Assembly: GCA_026390345.1 (NCBI GenBank)
Contig: JAPLGD010000046.1
Coordinates: forward strand, 1-59,003
Source of the DNA: Candidatus Bipolaricaulota bacterium
GTDB taxonomy: Bacteria > Bipolaricaulota > Bipolaricaulia > UBA7950 > UBA9294
DNA: 59,003 nt
Reading direction: 5' to 3'
Of this stretch, positions 18,529-26,688 are shown piece by piece. Position 1 is the first letter of the stretch. Each line of letters opens with the position of its first letter. Position numbers and translations under genes: made by a program. The notes beneath the pieces are model-generated. The model did not search any database. It worked only from the letters and a program-made list of their open reading frames with translations, and was not told the DNA's origin.

Positions 18529-18578
18529 ACTATACGCGCGGAAGTGTCCTTGTCAATAGAAGAAGCGACCGCTATAAT
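18529..18578. promoter_or_regulatory. Back-to-back divergent promoters sharing the -35 box (M24B peptidase / pheS)
   Basis: Forward: TTGTCA at 18550-18555, 17-base spacer, TATAAT at 18573-18578, driving pheS. Reverse: TTGACA (forward coordinates 18551-18556), 16-base spacer, TATAGT (18529-18534), driving the M24B peptidase. The two -35 hexamers overlap by five of six bases within TTGTCAA. RNA polymerase should be able to occupy only one at a time. The forward start site would fall near 18585, 4 bases before the pheS ATG. Confidence 0.8.
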
Positions 18579-18588
18579 CCCCGGCCAA

Positions 18589-19596
18589 ATGGCGAAACTG
18601 GCGGACCTGCGAGACGACATCAAGAAGGTCGAGGCGGATCTCGGTGCTCAGCTTGAGGCGATCGACGATCCGTCCTCGCTTGAGGCGTTTCGGGTCGAGT
18701 TCCTGGGGAGAAAGGGACGCATCTCCGCCCTTCTGAAACAGCTCGGTGCCGTCGAGCCGGCCGAGCGCGCTCAGGCCGGCCAGTGGCTCAACGATCTCAA
18801 GGATCGAAGCGCCTCCGCATTCTCCGCGAGGGAGACCGAGCTTCGCCGGCGCGCTATGGATGACCGCCTTGCCAAGGAGCGCGCAGACGTCACGCTTCCC
18901 GGCGTCTACCGACCCTACGGACACGCCCACCCGCTATCGAAGGTCCAGGAAGAGATCGAGTCGATCTTTATGCGGATGGGATTCGACGTCGCCACGGGGC
19001 CCGAGATTGAGACCGAGTACTACAACTTCGAGGCGCTCAACATCCCGGCCGACCATCCGGCACGTGCCGATTGGGACACGTTCTACATCACGGACTCTAC
19101 GCTCCTTCGACCTCACACCTCTCCAGTGCAGATCCGGGTGATGGAGCGAAGCACCCCGCCCGTCCGCATCATCTGTCCTGGGCGGTGCTACCGGCGAGAC
19201 GCTCAGGACGCGACCCACTCGCCCGTGTTCCATCAGATCGAGCTTCTGTGGGTCGAGGAGGGGCTTTCGCTCGCGAACCTCAAGTTCGTTCTCGAGCTCT
19301 TCACCAAGGAGTACTTCGGGCCGGGATACGAAATGCGGTTCTCCGGTGACTTCTTCCCGTTCACCGAGCCGTCGGTCCAGGTGCACATCAAAGCCCCCGG
19401 CGCATCGCACTGGCTCGAGATCATGGGAGCGGGGATGGTGGATCCCGCCGTGCTCACCGCAGTCGGCTACGACCCGGAGCGCATCACCGGCTTCGCCTTC
19501 GGCCTCGGCATCGAGCGCATGGCGATGCTGAAGTACGGGATCGACGACATCCGGACGTTCCTGACGAACGACCTTCGATTCGTCCATCAGCTCTGA
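18589..19596 (+). CDS. pheS: Phenylalanyl-tRNA synthetase alpha subunit
   Basis: A 335-residue alpha subunit of the class II alpha2-beta2 synthetase. An N-terminal coiled coil (about 1-85) is followed by the catalytic core. Motif 1 region is HPLSKVQEEIESIFMRMGF, motif 2 CPGRCYRRDAQDATHSPVFHQ, motif 3 GFAFGLGIERMAML. The start is the ATG at 18589 (MAKLADLRDDIK); it has no Shine-Dalgarno sequence and lies about 11 bases after the -10 box, implying an almost leaderless mRNA. pheT does not follow: the next gene is convergent fabF, so the beta subunit must be encoded elsewhere. Confidence 0.96.
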   Translation: MAKLADLRDDIKKVEADLGAQLEAIDDPSSLEAFRVEFLGRKGRISALLKQLGAVEPAERAQAGQWLNDLKDRSASAFSARETELRRRAMDDRLAKERADVTLPGVYRPYGHAHPLSKVQEEIESIFMRMGFDVATGPEIETEYYNFEALNIPADHPARADWDTFYITDSTLLRPHTSPVQIRVMERSTPPVRIICPGRCYRRDAQDATHSPVFHQIELLWVEEGLSLANLKFVLELFTKEYFGPGYEMRFSGDFFPFTEPSVQVHIKAPGASHWLEIMGAGMVDPAVLTAVGYDPERITGFAFGLGIERMAMLKYGIDDIRTFLTNDLRFVHQL

Positions 19597-19608
19597 GTTC
19601 CGCAACCC

Positions 19609-20847
19609 CTATCCTGACCGTCGGAAGAGAAGCACCGCATTCTGTCCGCCGAACCCGAACGAGTTCGACAGCGCAACACGAATCTCCATCGTCGTGGCTC
19701 GAGGGGTGTAGTCAAGGTCGCACGCGGGGTCGGGCGTCTCGTAGTTGAGCGTCGCAGGAATGAAGGCGTGTTCCATGGACAGAAGCGTCGCGATGGCCTC
19801 CACGCCTCCCGCCGCGCCCAGCAGGTGGCCGACCTGCGACTTCGTGGAGCTGATCTTCACCGTCCGCGCGGCCTCACCGAGCGCGCGCTTGATCGCCATG
19901 GTCTCGATGCGATCGTTCGGCTCGGTCGACGTGCCGTGGGCGTTGATGTAGTCGACATCCTCCGGCCGAAGCCCCGCTCGGGAAAGGGCCATCTCGATCG
20001 CGCGCCGCGCCCCATCGCCGTCCTCCGCGGGGGAGGTGATGTGGAACGCGTCGCCCGTCATCCCGAACCCGGCGAGCTCGGCGTAGACGTGCGCCCCCCG
20101 GCGCTCGGCCCGCTCGGCGTCCTCCAGCACAAGGAATCCCGCACCCTCTCCCATAACGAAGCCGTCGCGGTCGCGGTCGAACGGTCGCGACGCTCGTTCG
20201 GGTTCCTCATTTCGCTTCGACAGGGCGCCGATGCGCGCGAACCCGGCGAACGTAATGCGGAGCATCACCGACTCCGCTCCCCCAGCGAGGATCATGTCCG
20301 CAAGCCCCGAGGCGATCCACTCCCCGGCGATCCCGATCGCGTGCGACCCACTCGCGCAGGCCGACACCACGCCGAAGTTGACGCCACGAAGGCCGTACTC
20401 GATCGAGATCTCGCCGGCCAGCGCGTTCGGCATGAGCCGTGTCACGAAGAACGGGCTGACTCGTCGGGGGCCGCGTTGCTCGAGTTCCCCGACGTTCTCG
20501 ACGAACGTCTCCATCCCCCCGATCCCGGTCCCGGAGACGACGCCCGAGCGATCGGGGTCGTAGTCGTCCGCGCCAAGTCCGGCGTCGCGCAGGGCAAGCC
20601 CCGCCGAGACGAGGGCCAGTTGCCCCGAACGATCGAGGTGTCGTGCCCGTTTCGGATCGAGGTGGGCCGTCGGATCGAAGTCGATGAGGGGCGCCCCGAT
20701 CTTGACGTCGATGTCGGTGAGGTCGATGACGTCGTCGACTCGCCGCACGCCGCTCCGCCCGCTCCGGAGCCCCTCCCAGAAGGCATCTCTGCCGGTTCCG
20801 ATCGGCGTGATCGGCCCGACACCGGTGACGATGACGCGCCTACGCAT
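19609..20847 (-). CDS. fabF: 3-oxoacyl-[acyl-carrier-protein] synthase II
   Basis: A 412-residue condensing enzyme that elongates acyl-ACP with malonyl-ACP. The Cys-His-His triad is visible: Cys in VVSACASGSHAIG (about 167), His in INAHGTSTEPND (about 305) and His in SQVGHLLGAAGG (about 342); Lys in STKSQVGH precedes the last. The C-terminal NSFGFGGQNAVLLF is typical of KAS II. The start overlaps the atpC stop by 8 bases. It is the last gene of the reverse operon beginning at era and is convergent with pheS after 12 bases. Confidence 0.96.
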   Translation of the reverse strand: MRRRVIVTGVGPITPIGTGRDAFWEGLRSGRSGVRRVDDVIDLTDIDVKIGAPLIDFDPTAHLDPKRARHLDRSGQLALVSAGLALRDAGLGADDYDPDRSGVVSGTGIGGMETFVENVGELEQRGPRRVSPFFVTRLMPNALAGEISIEYGLRGVNFGVVSACASGSHAIGIAGEWIASGLADMILAGGAESVMLRITFAGFARIGALSKRNEEPERASRPFDRDRDGFVMGEGAGFLVLEDAERAERRGAHVYAELAGFGMTGDAFHITSPAEDGDGARRAIEMALSRAGLRPEDVDYINAHGTSTEPNDRIETMAIKRALGEAARTVKISSTKSQVGHLLGAAGGVEAIATLLSMEHAFIPATLNYETPDPACDLDYTPRATTMEIRVALSNSFGFGGQNAVLLFRRSG

Positions 20848-21208
20848 GCTGCCCTCGCAGTCGCTCCGCCATTCGGAGACGGGCGGTCGCCGCGGCGCGC
20901 GCCTCGGGCGTGGCCTGGACGTCGTCGGCTCGGCTCCGAAGGGCGTCGAGGTCGATGTCCTTGACCGCCTCCACGTCCGTGGTCAGAACCGTGACCTCAC
21001 CGTTGCGCACTTCGAGCGTCCCGCTTCCACACAGGAAGCCGGCCTCGCCGTCGGCGCTCTTGATCCTCACCGGCCCCTCCCGCAGTTGCGCCAGGAGAGG
21101 CGCGTGTCCTTCGAGGACGGCAAACTCCCCCCGCGGCGTGCGAGCCACCACCATTGTGGCTTCTCCGTCGTAGTACGTTCGGTCTGGCGAGCGCAGCCGG
21201 CAGTGCAT
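20840..21208 (-). CDS. atpC: F-type ATP synthase epsilon subunit
   Basis: A 122-residue epsilon subunit. It has the N-terminal beta sandwich (MHCRLRSPDRTYYDGEATMVVARTPRGEFAVLEGHAPLLAQL) and a C-terminal alpha hairpin (LRSRADDVQATPEARAAATARLRMAERL). It couples the central stalk to catalysis and inhibits ATP hydrolysis. The start is the ATG at 21208 with a GGAAGGGGGAAGA ribosome site; an in-frame ATG at 21223 is less well placed. No other atp gene occurs in the window, so this subunit is detached from the usual operon and sits between deoC and fabF. Confidence 0.9.
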   Translation of the reverse strand: MHCRLRSPDRTYYDGEATMVVARTPRGEFAVLEGHAPLLAQLREGPVRIKSADGEAGFLCGSGTLEVRNGEVTVLTTDVEAVKDIDLDALRSRADDVQATPEARAAATARLRMAERLRGQHA

Positions 21209-21276
21209 TCTTCCCCCTTCCATCCCCGCGAGACGAAGACTATAGGAGAGCGCGGGGACCACCCGCAAGGAGACCG

Positions 21277-21951
21277 CTACTCCTCGGCGACGCCTTCCAC
21301 GATGTCGACGGTTCGACTGGCACCGATCCTCGAGGCGCCGGCGGCGATCATCTCCAGCGCCGACTTCGTGTCCCGGATTCCCCCGGAAGCCTTGACGCCC
21401 ATCTCGGGTCCGACGACCCGCCGCAGGAGCGCGACATCGGCCGCTGTGGCTCCCCCCGTGGAGAACCCGGTCGACGTCTTCACGTAGTCGGCTCCGGCCT
21501 CCTTCGCGATCCGGGCACCGGCCGTCTTCTCCTCCTCCGAGAGGAGGCAGGTTTCGAGGATAGTCTTCACGAGCACCTCGCGTGGCGCCTTGCGTGCGGC
21601 GGCGCAGACGGCCCGGATGTCGTCCGACACCGTCTTCTCGTCCCCTTCTTTTAGCGCGTCGACGCGGATGACCATGTCAAGCTCGTCCGCGCCCAGGGCG
21701 ATCGCCTCGTCCGCCTCGCACCGCTTGGCGGCCGCCGTGGTGGCTCCGTGCGGAAACCCGATCACGACACACAGCTTCACCGCCGACCCATGCAAGAGTT
21801 CCTTGGCCAGCGCGGCGTGGCACGGGCTCACGCACACCGAGGCGGTGCCATACCGTACCGCCTCGGCGCACAGCTTCCGCACGCCGTCGCGGCTCGCCGT
21901 CGGCCCCAAGAGCGTGTGATCGATTCGGCTTGCCAACTCCCTACGGTTCAT
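21277..21951 (-). CDS. deoC: Deoxyribose-phosphate aldolase
   Basis: A 224-residue class I aldolase that splits 2-deoxyribose-5-phosphate into glyceraldehyde-3-phosphate and acetaldehyde. It has the N-terminal IDHTLLGPTA, the Lys in EVLVKTILETCLL, the Schiff-base Lys in ADYVKTSTGFS and the phosphate-binding GVKASGGIRD. The start is the ATG at 21951 with AGGAGGAGAGG directly upstream. The length fits the bacterial family. It lies 69 bases upstream of atpC and 69 bases downstream of the GNAT gene in the era operon. Confidence 0.95.
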   Translation of the reverse strand: MNRRELASRIDHTLLGPTASRDGVRKLCAEAVRYGTASVCVSPCHAALAKELLHGSAVKLCVVIGFPHGATTAAAKRCEADEAIALGADELDMVIRVDALKEGDEKTVSDDIRAVCAAARKAPREVLVKTILETCLLSEEEKTAGARIAKEAGADYVKTSTGFSTGGATAADVALLRRVVGPEMGVKASGGIRDTKSALEMIAAGASRIGASRTVDIVEGVAEE

Positions 21952-22020
21952 GCCTCTCCTCCTAGAGGGCGGCCTGCGCCGCCGCGAGCAACTCACTTCG
22001 GTGTGCGAACCGGCCACCCT

Positions 22021-22881
22021 TTAGCGTCCCAGCACCGTTCCGAGATCCGCCGCCTCGAACAGCTGGAAACTTCGCCCAGCCTCGTGAACCAGGCCGACGA
22101 GAAGATACCCCTCCGCGAACAACCGTTCGAATACGTCGCGCGTCGCCAGTCGCCATCGCCGAGCCTCGTCGGGAGCCGCCTCGCGCAACGCATCGAGGTG
22201 CGCGGGCACCTCCACGAGAAGGTGCGGACCCGTCGCGCTCCGGTCGATGTCGAGAAGCACCCGCTGGCCCGACGAGCCAGCAGTCGTCTTCGTAAGGACC
22301 GCCATCTCGTGGAGGCCGAGCCGATAGTGCGCAGCCTGGCGGCCCTCATCGACCACGGCCGTCGTCCTCGGGGCGCGCACCCACCACTCGACTCCCACGC
22401 GGTCGGTAGCCAGGCCGGCGTTCTGCCGGTCGTGGAGTTCGCCAAAGACGCTCCGCTCGTACCGCGAACCCACGGCGCCGAGCTTGTTCAGAGCGAGGTG
22501 TGTTTCGTCACCCCGCAGCGGGTCGATCCACCATCGGATCACTTCAACTCCGCGCTCGCCGGCCGCGGCACGCTCCGCCCTGCGAAGCGCGGACGCGACT
22601 CCGGCGTCGCGTCGCTGAGGCGACACTCCAAGGAACAACGTGAAGAGACCGGAGAAGCCTTCGTGCGTCCCCGCCAGGTCCACCAGCATGCCCGCCAGAA
22701 CGCGCGCCGGAGGCGACATATCCCACGCGCCCAGGATCAGCCCGCCGCTGTCGTGGACGACCCGCAGCGTGGGAACGTCGCACGTCGGCCGAGCGGCGTG
22801 CTCTCCGCGCACGTCCAGTTCCAAGCGCTCGCACGTCCGCCAAACCTCGAGTCCGGCGAGCCGCTCAACTTCGATATTCAT
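22021..22881 (-). CDS. GNAT-superfamily protein, COG3375-like
   Basis: A 286-residue predicted acetyltransferase. The pattern EVWRTCERLE, GGLILGAWD, FTLFLGVSPQRRDAGVASALRRAERAA, IDPLRGDETHLALNKLGAV and LATDRVGVEWWVRAP matches what I know of COG3375 proteins (predicted GNAT superfamily). The central segment supplies the acetyl-CoA loop. Substrates of this group are not established to my knowledge. The start is the ATG at 22881 inside the 3' end of the diguanylate cyclase gene (17-base overlap), so translation is coupled to it. It is probably cytosolic. Confidence 0.75.
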   Translation of the reverse strand: MNIEVERLAGLEVWRTCERLELDVRGEHAARPTCDVPTLRVVHDSGGLILGAWDMSPPARVLAGMLVDLAGTHEGFSGLFTLFLGVSPQRRDAGVASALRRAERAAAGERGVEVIRWWIDPLRGDETHLALNKLGAVGSRYERSVFGELHDRQNAGLATDRVGVEWWVRAPRTTAVVDEGRQAAHYRLGLHEMAVLTKTTAGSSGQRVLLDIDRSATGPHLLVEVPAHLDALREAAPDEARRWRLATRDVFERLFAEGYLLVGLVHEAGRSFQLFEAADLGTVLGR

Positions 22882-25636
22882 CGGCCCGGTCGATGTGGCG
22901 CGACTTCTTGTCGCTGTACATCCTGCGGTCGACCTCGGACAGAAGCGACTCCAGCGAACGCGTGTCGCCCGGCTTGCGGGTGTAGATGCCGATGCTGAGG
23001 CCGATGTCGAGGTCGCCGATGCCGGTTCTCCTCGGCACGAGCAAGATGCGATCGTGGAGCCGATCCGCGACGAGGTTCGCTTCGTCCTCCTCCGTCTCCG
23101 GCATGAAGACGAGGAACTCGTCGCCGCCGTACCGGATGACCCGGTCCGACGTTCGCACGTTTTCATTGAGGAAGACGGCCACCTGTTGCAGCACTTCGTC
23201 GCCGCGCAGGTGCCCGAATCGGTTATTCACGGCCCGAAATCCATCGACGTCGATCATCACCACCGAGAACGGGTGCGCGTAGCGGTCACTTCGAGAGAGC
23301 TCCGGGGCGATGATCGAGTTGAAGTAGTGTCGGTTGAACAGACCCGTCAGCGGGTCGCGCACCGCCTGCTCGCGGAGCGTCATCTGCGACGCCAGGTTGG
23401 AGATCGCCGTCGCAAGGTGGCTTGCGATGACCTCCACGAGCTGCCGGTCCTCCTCGTCGAAGAACCCTGTCTCGCTGCTCTCGATGTTGAGAACCCCAAC
23501 CAGCCGGTCCCCGAACAGGAGGGGTACGGCAAGCTCGGACCGCGCCGACGGGAGCGCCTCGTAGTACCGCGGATCGGAGTGAACGTCGGAGACGAGCGCC
23601 GCGCGTTTGTTCCGGGCCGCCCAGGACACGATCCCTTTTCCCGTTGGCAACTTCCATCCGGACTCCACGCCGACCGAGTCATACGGGCCTCGAGTCCCCG
23701 CGGCGTACAACCGCTCGTCCCGATCCAGGAGGAAGATCGACGTGAGTTGGTAGTCGAACTGGTCGACGAGGAAGTCGAGCGCGCTGGCAACGATCTGCTC
23801 AACGGTCGTCGCCGCGGCGACTCGCTGCCCGAGCCCGTAGATGCGCGCCAACGCGTCTCGCCGATTCAGCGCGGAGATCGCCACCGACACCTGCCCCGCG
23901 ATCGCCGAGAGGACCTCGACATCCTGCTCGCCAAACGCCGCGAGGCGCCTGCTTTCTACGTCAATCGCGCCGGCCGCCCGCCGCTTGCCGATGATCGGCA
24001 CGGCGACCATCGATCGAATTGACGCTCGCGACTCCTTGTACCGCGCGTCGTCCGCGACGTCGGGGACGACGACCGGCTCGACATAGTTGATCGCCCACCG
24101 AGTGACTCCTTCCCCTTCCGTCGGGGTCCGCGTCCCTTTGGCGGGAACCTCGTGCCGGGGGAACACGCCGTCGGACGCCGTGCCGCGGAGCACGAGATCC
24201 GTTCCCTCGCGCATCCAAATCCCGCAGTAGTCCTGAGCCAGGTCGTCGCGAATCCTCCGTGCCGCAGCGTCGCACAACGCATCTAGACTCTGGATGTTCG
24301 CAAGCTCGTCGCCGAACTGCGAAAGGCTGTGAAGACGCTCCTTCTGTCGGCGAAGCAGATCCAGTTTGTAGACGTGCTCGATGGCCAGCGCCGCGAGGTT
24401 CGCCAGCGAAGCCACGGGCTCGATCGACGACACCGTCGGCACGCTCTGGTCCACCGGATCGTCCACGGAGATCGACCCGATGATCCCCGCCGTCCCGCGA
24501 AGCGGGATGAACAGCAGGTCGTCCTTGTGCCATCCCTCGAGCGTCACGGTTCCCGATAGACCGAGGTTGGCGGTCCACGGGACTTCGTCGTGGGGGATGT
24601 AGTACGCCGGACCCAGGCGGAAGCGCTCCTCGAACACCTCGCGGCGCTCGGACGGTGACATCGGGGGCTGCTCGAAGAGCGCCTTCCTCTCCTCCGGAGA
24701 AAGCCCCGAGCAGAGAATCTTCTCGGTTCCTCCCTCGAGTGGGACGAGGGTTGAGAGATCGTAGAGCGACAGCACGGCGCGCCGGAACCCGCTGTACTCG
24801 GTGATGGTGTCCAGAACGAGCTGCAAGATCCGGTCGATGTTCGGCTCCGCCAGGATCACCTCGCCCAGCTCGAGGACGATGCGATTCAGTCGACGCAATC
24901 GGACTTCGCGAGAGATGTCCCGGACGGTTCCCTCGATCCGCGCACCCCGCGTGCCGTCCAGAAGCCGCGTGCTGACCTCGACCACATGCTCGGCCCCGCC
25001 CTTCTCGACCATCCGATACGTGCGCGGACCGTCGGCCCCGACGCCCTGCGCGCGCGCTGCGAGCCCCTGCACCGCTCGTTCCCGATCGTCGAGCCCCACA
25101 AGCTCCTCGGGTCGCCGCCCGAGCAGCTCCTCACGGGTGTAGCCGGATGCGTCGACAAGGTACTCGTTGACGTACGTAATGCGCCCGTCAACCGACTCAA
25201 ACACCCCGACGGGAATTCGTTCGATCAGGTCTCGGGCATGCTCGGCCGCCTTCGCGGTCGCGCGATCCTCGCGCGCCTGCGCCGCTGCGCTCCGGACGAT
25301 CTCGAGAAGGACCGTCGCGTCCGGCGGATGGGGCAACCACAGCCGCGCACCAGCGAGAAGCGCAGCGGTTCCCGCGACCGCATCCCCGCTCTCGACGAGT
25401 ACCAGGACCGGAGTTCTTCCGGTCTGGCCGCCCTCCTCCGGCCGGTGGATCTCGGGACACGCCTCGTCCGACCCGAGGAAGAGGAGAACGACATCTGCGG
25501 CGTCCGCCCTCGCCTCGCTCCACTGACGTGCCACGTCGGTCGCGTACCCGGCGGTCTTCAGTGCCTCTTTGGCCGCCCGACAACGGGCGGCCGACGGGCA
25601 GACAATGAGGATGTTGCCGCGAGCGTTCTCGCTCAA
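22865..25636 (-). CDS. Diguanylate cyclase with receiver-like, PAS and three GAF domains
   Basis: A 923-residue soluble signalling protein. Order: receiver-like domain (about 8-115), PAS (about 130-235), GAF (about 265-430), GAF (about 445-600), GAF (about 620-770), GGDEF (about 775-920). The active site is RYGGDEFLVFMP. An RTSD motif five residues before GGDEF fits the product-inhibition I-site. The receiver-like domain has LFLGS where the phospho-accepting Asp should be, so it is probably not phosphorylated. No transmembrane segment is visible. The start is the TTG at 25636, forming TTGA with the era stop; the frame is open to 25876 only inside era. It makes c-di-GMP in response to small ligands or redox cues. 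Confidence 0.88.
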   Translation of the reverse strand: MSENARGNILIVCPSAARCRAAKEALKTAGYATDVARQWSEARADAADVVLLFLGSDEACPEIHRPEEGGQTGRTPVLVLVESGDAVAGTAALLAGARLWLPHPPDATVLLEIVRSAAAQAREDRATAKAAEHARDLIERIPVGVFESVDGRITYVNEYLVDASGYTREELLGRRPEELVGLDDRERAVQGLAARAQGVGADGPRTYRMVEKGGAEHVVEVSTRLLDGTRGARIEGTVRDISREVRLRRLNRIVLELGEVILAEPNIDRILQLVLDTITEYSGFRRAVLSLYDLSTLVPLEGGTEKILCSGLSPEERKALFEQPPMSPSERREVFEERFRLGPAYYIPHDEVPWTANLGLSGTVTLEGWHKDDLLFIPLRGTAGIIGSISVDDPVDQSVPTVSSIEPVASLANLAALAIEHVYKLDLLRRQKERLHSLSQFGDELANIQSLDALCDAAARRIRDDLAQDYCGIWMREGTDLVLRGTASDGVFPRHEVPAKGTRTPTEGEGVTRWAINYVEPVVVPDVADDARYKESRASIRSMVAVPIIGKRRAAGAIDVESRRLAAFGEQDVEVLSAIAGQVSVAISALNRRDALARIYGLGQRVAAATTVEQIVASALDFLVDQFDYQLTSIFLLDRDERLYAAGTRGPYDSVGVESGWKLPTGKGIVSWAARNKRAALVSDVHSDPRYYEALPSARSELAVPLLFGDRLVGVLNIESSETGFFDEEDRQLVEVIASHLATAISNLASQMTLREQAVRDPLTGLFNRHYFNSIIAPELSRSDRYAHPFSVVMIDVDGFRAVNNRFGHLRGDEVLQQVAVFLNENVRTSDRVIRYGGDEFLVFMPETEEDEANLVADRLHDRILLVPRRTGIGDLDIGLSIGIYTRKPGDTRSLESLLSEVDRRMYSDKKSRHIDRADEYRS

Positions 25637-26532
25637 GACGCCCCCGTCAGCTCGCGCACCTCGCGCTCGTCCTTCGTCCATCCTGGGAGAGCCGTCACGG
25701 CAAGCTCGAGGAACACCCGTCGCCCAAGGAACGCCTCGATGTCGGCTCGGGCCCGGGTCCCGATCCGCTTGATCAGCCGTCCGCCCTTCCCGATCACAAT
25801 CCCCTTCTGCGATTCCCTGTCGACGATGATCTCGGCCTTGATCTCGACCAGCCCGTCGTCGCGCTTCTCCACCCATTTCACCCGCACGGCAAGCGAGTGG
25901 GGAACCTCTTCGTACGTCAGCTCCGTGGCCTTCTCGCGAATCAGCTCCTCAATGAGGAAGGCCTCACCGCGGTCGCACTTCACGTCGGGGGAGAAGAGCG
26001 CCGGCGACGGCGGCAGGTATGTCGTCAGCGTCTTCACGAGGTCGTCGAGGCCCTTGCCGGTGCGCGCCGAGACTGGAATGACCTCGGCAAAAGCTCCAAG
26101 CTCCGTGTAGGCAAGGAGCGTCTCCTCGAGGTCATTCCCCCGAGCGACGTCGATCTTGTTCACCACCAGGATGAGCGGGAACCCCTCCCGCGCGAGGTTC
26201 TCGATCGCTTGCCGATCCTCATCCTCGACGCGCCGCCACGGTTCGACGACGTAGGCCGCCAGGTCGAGACCCCGCGCGCTGCGGTGGCTCTCGCGAAGGA
26301 GCTGACGGCCGAGAAGAGTCTTGGCCCGATGGAGCCCCGGCGTATCGACGAAGACGATCTGGGCTTCCGCCGTGGTCAGGACGCAGCGAATGCTGCACCG
26401 CGTCGTCTGCGGCTTCGCCGACGTGATCACAACCTTCTCGCCGAGTATCGCATTCAGGAGCGTGGACTTGCCGACGTTGGTCTGGCCGAAGACACCCACG
26501 TAGCCGGCATGAAATTGCAGATCCTGTGTCAT
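25633..26532 (-). CDS. era: GTPase Era
   Basis: A 299-residue GTPase for 16S rRNA maturation and 30S assembly. G1 is GQTNVGKST, G2 lies around SAKPQTTR, G3 DTPGLH, G4 NKID and G5 VSAR. A C-terminal KH domain follows, with VDRESQKGIVIGKGGRLIKRIGTRARADIE. The start is the ATG at 26532; it has no good Shine-Dalgarno sequence but overlaps, as ATGA, the stop of an 18-codon frame that does have one. The promoter TTTACA-17-TATACT lies about 90-120 bases upstream. It heads a reverse operon running through fabF. Confidence 0.95.
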   Translation of the reverse strand: MTQDLQFHAGYVGVFGQTNVGKSTLLNAILGEKVVITSAKPQTTRCSIRCVLTTAEAQIVFVDTPGLHRAKTLLGRQLLRESHRSARGLDLAAYVVEPWRRVEDEDRQAIENLAREGFPLILVVNKIDVARGNDLEETLLAYTELGAFAEVIPVSARTGKGLDDLVKTLTTYLPPSPALFSPDVKCDRGEAFLIEELIREKATELTYEEVPHSLAVRVKWVEKRDDGLVEIKAEIIVDRESQKGIVIGKGGRLIKRIGTRARADIEAFLGRRVFLELAVTALPGWTKDEREVRELTGAS

Positions 26533-26585
26533 AGTACAACGTCTTTTCCCCCGGCTTCGGAAGGCTCGGAGCCCTTTACACTCAT
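26529..26585 (-). CDS. 18-codon upstream reading frame coupled to era
   Basis: ATG at 26585 opens MSVKGSEPSEAGGKDVVL, then TGA overlapping the era ATG. It is preceded by the purine tract GAGAGAGGAA and lies within the transcript predicted from the era promoter (start near 26617). era itself lacks a ribosome site, so translation of this peptide may feed ribosomes into era. The peptide has no recognised relative and its product may be dispensable. Confidence 0.45.
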   Translation of the reverse strand: MSVKGSEPSEAGGKDVVL

Positions 26586-26623
26586 TTCCTCTCTCCGTGT
26601 GCCTCCGACAAGCCGGTTGCCGC

Positions 26624-26674
26624 AGTATACGCACCGGAAACGTCGTTGTAAAGCGAAGGTTCGCATTCTATACT
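26624..26674. promoter_or_regulatory. Back-to-back divergent promoters sharing the -35 box (era / imidazolonepropionase-like)
   Basis: Forward: TTGTAA at 26646-26651, 17-base spacer, TATACT at 26669-26674. Reverse: TTTACA (forward coordinates 26647-26652), 17-base spacer, TATACT (26624-26629). The two -35 boxes overlap within TTGTAAA. The forward start site would be near 26681, only 8 bases before the ATG at 26689. The arrangement repeats that seen between the M24B peptidase and pheS. Confidence 0.78.
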
Positions 26675-26688
26675 TTGCCCGGTGCTCC

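Noticed and set aside
22640..24022. Long open frame on the forward strand opposite the diguanylate cyclase gene (about 460 codons)
   Set aside because: It is antisense to a gene with clear GAF and GGDEF motifs, shows no recognisable domain, and is rich in Arg/Pro/Ala/Ser as expected for a mirror frame in GC-rich DNA.
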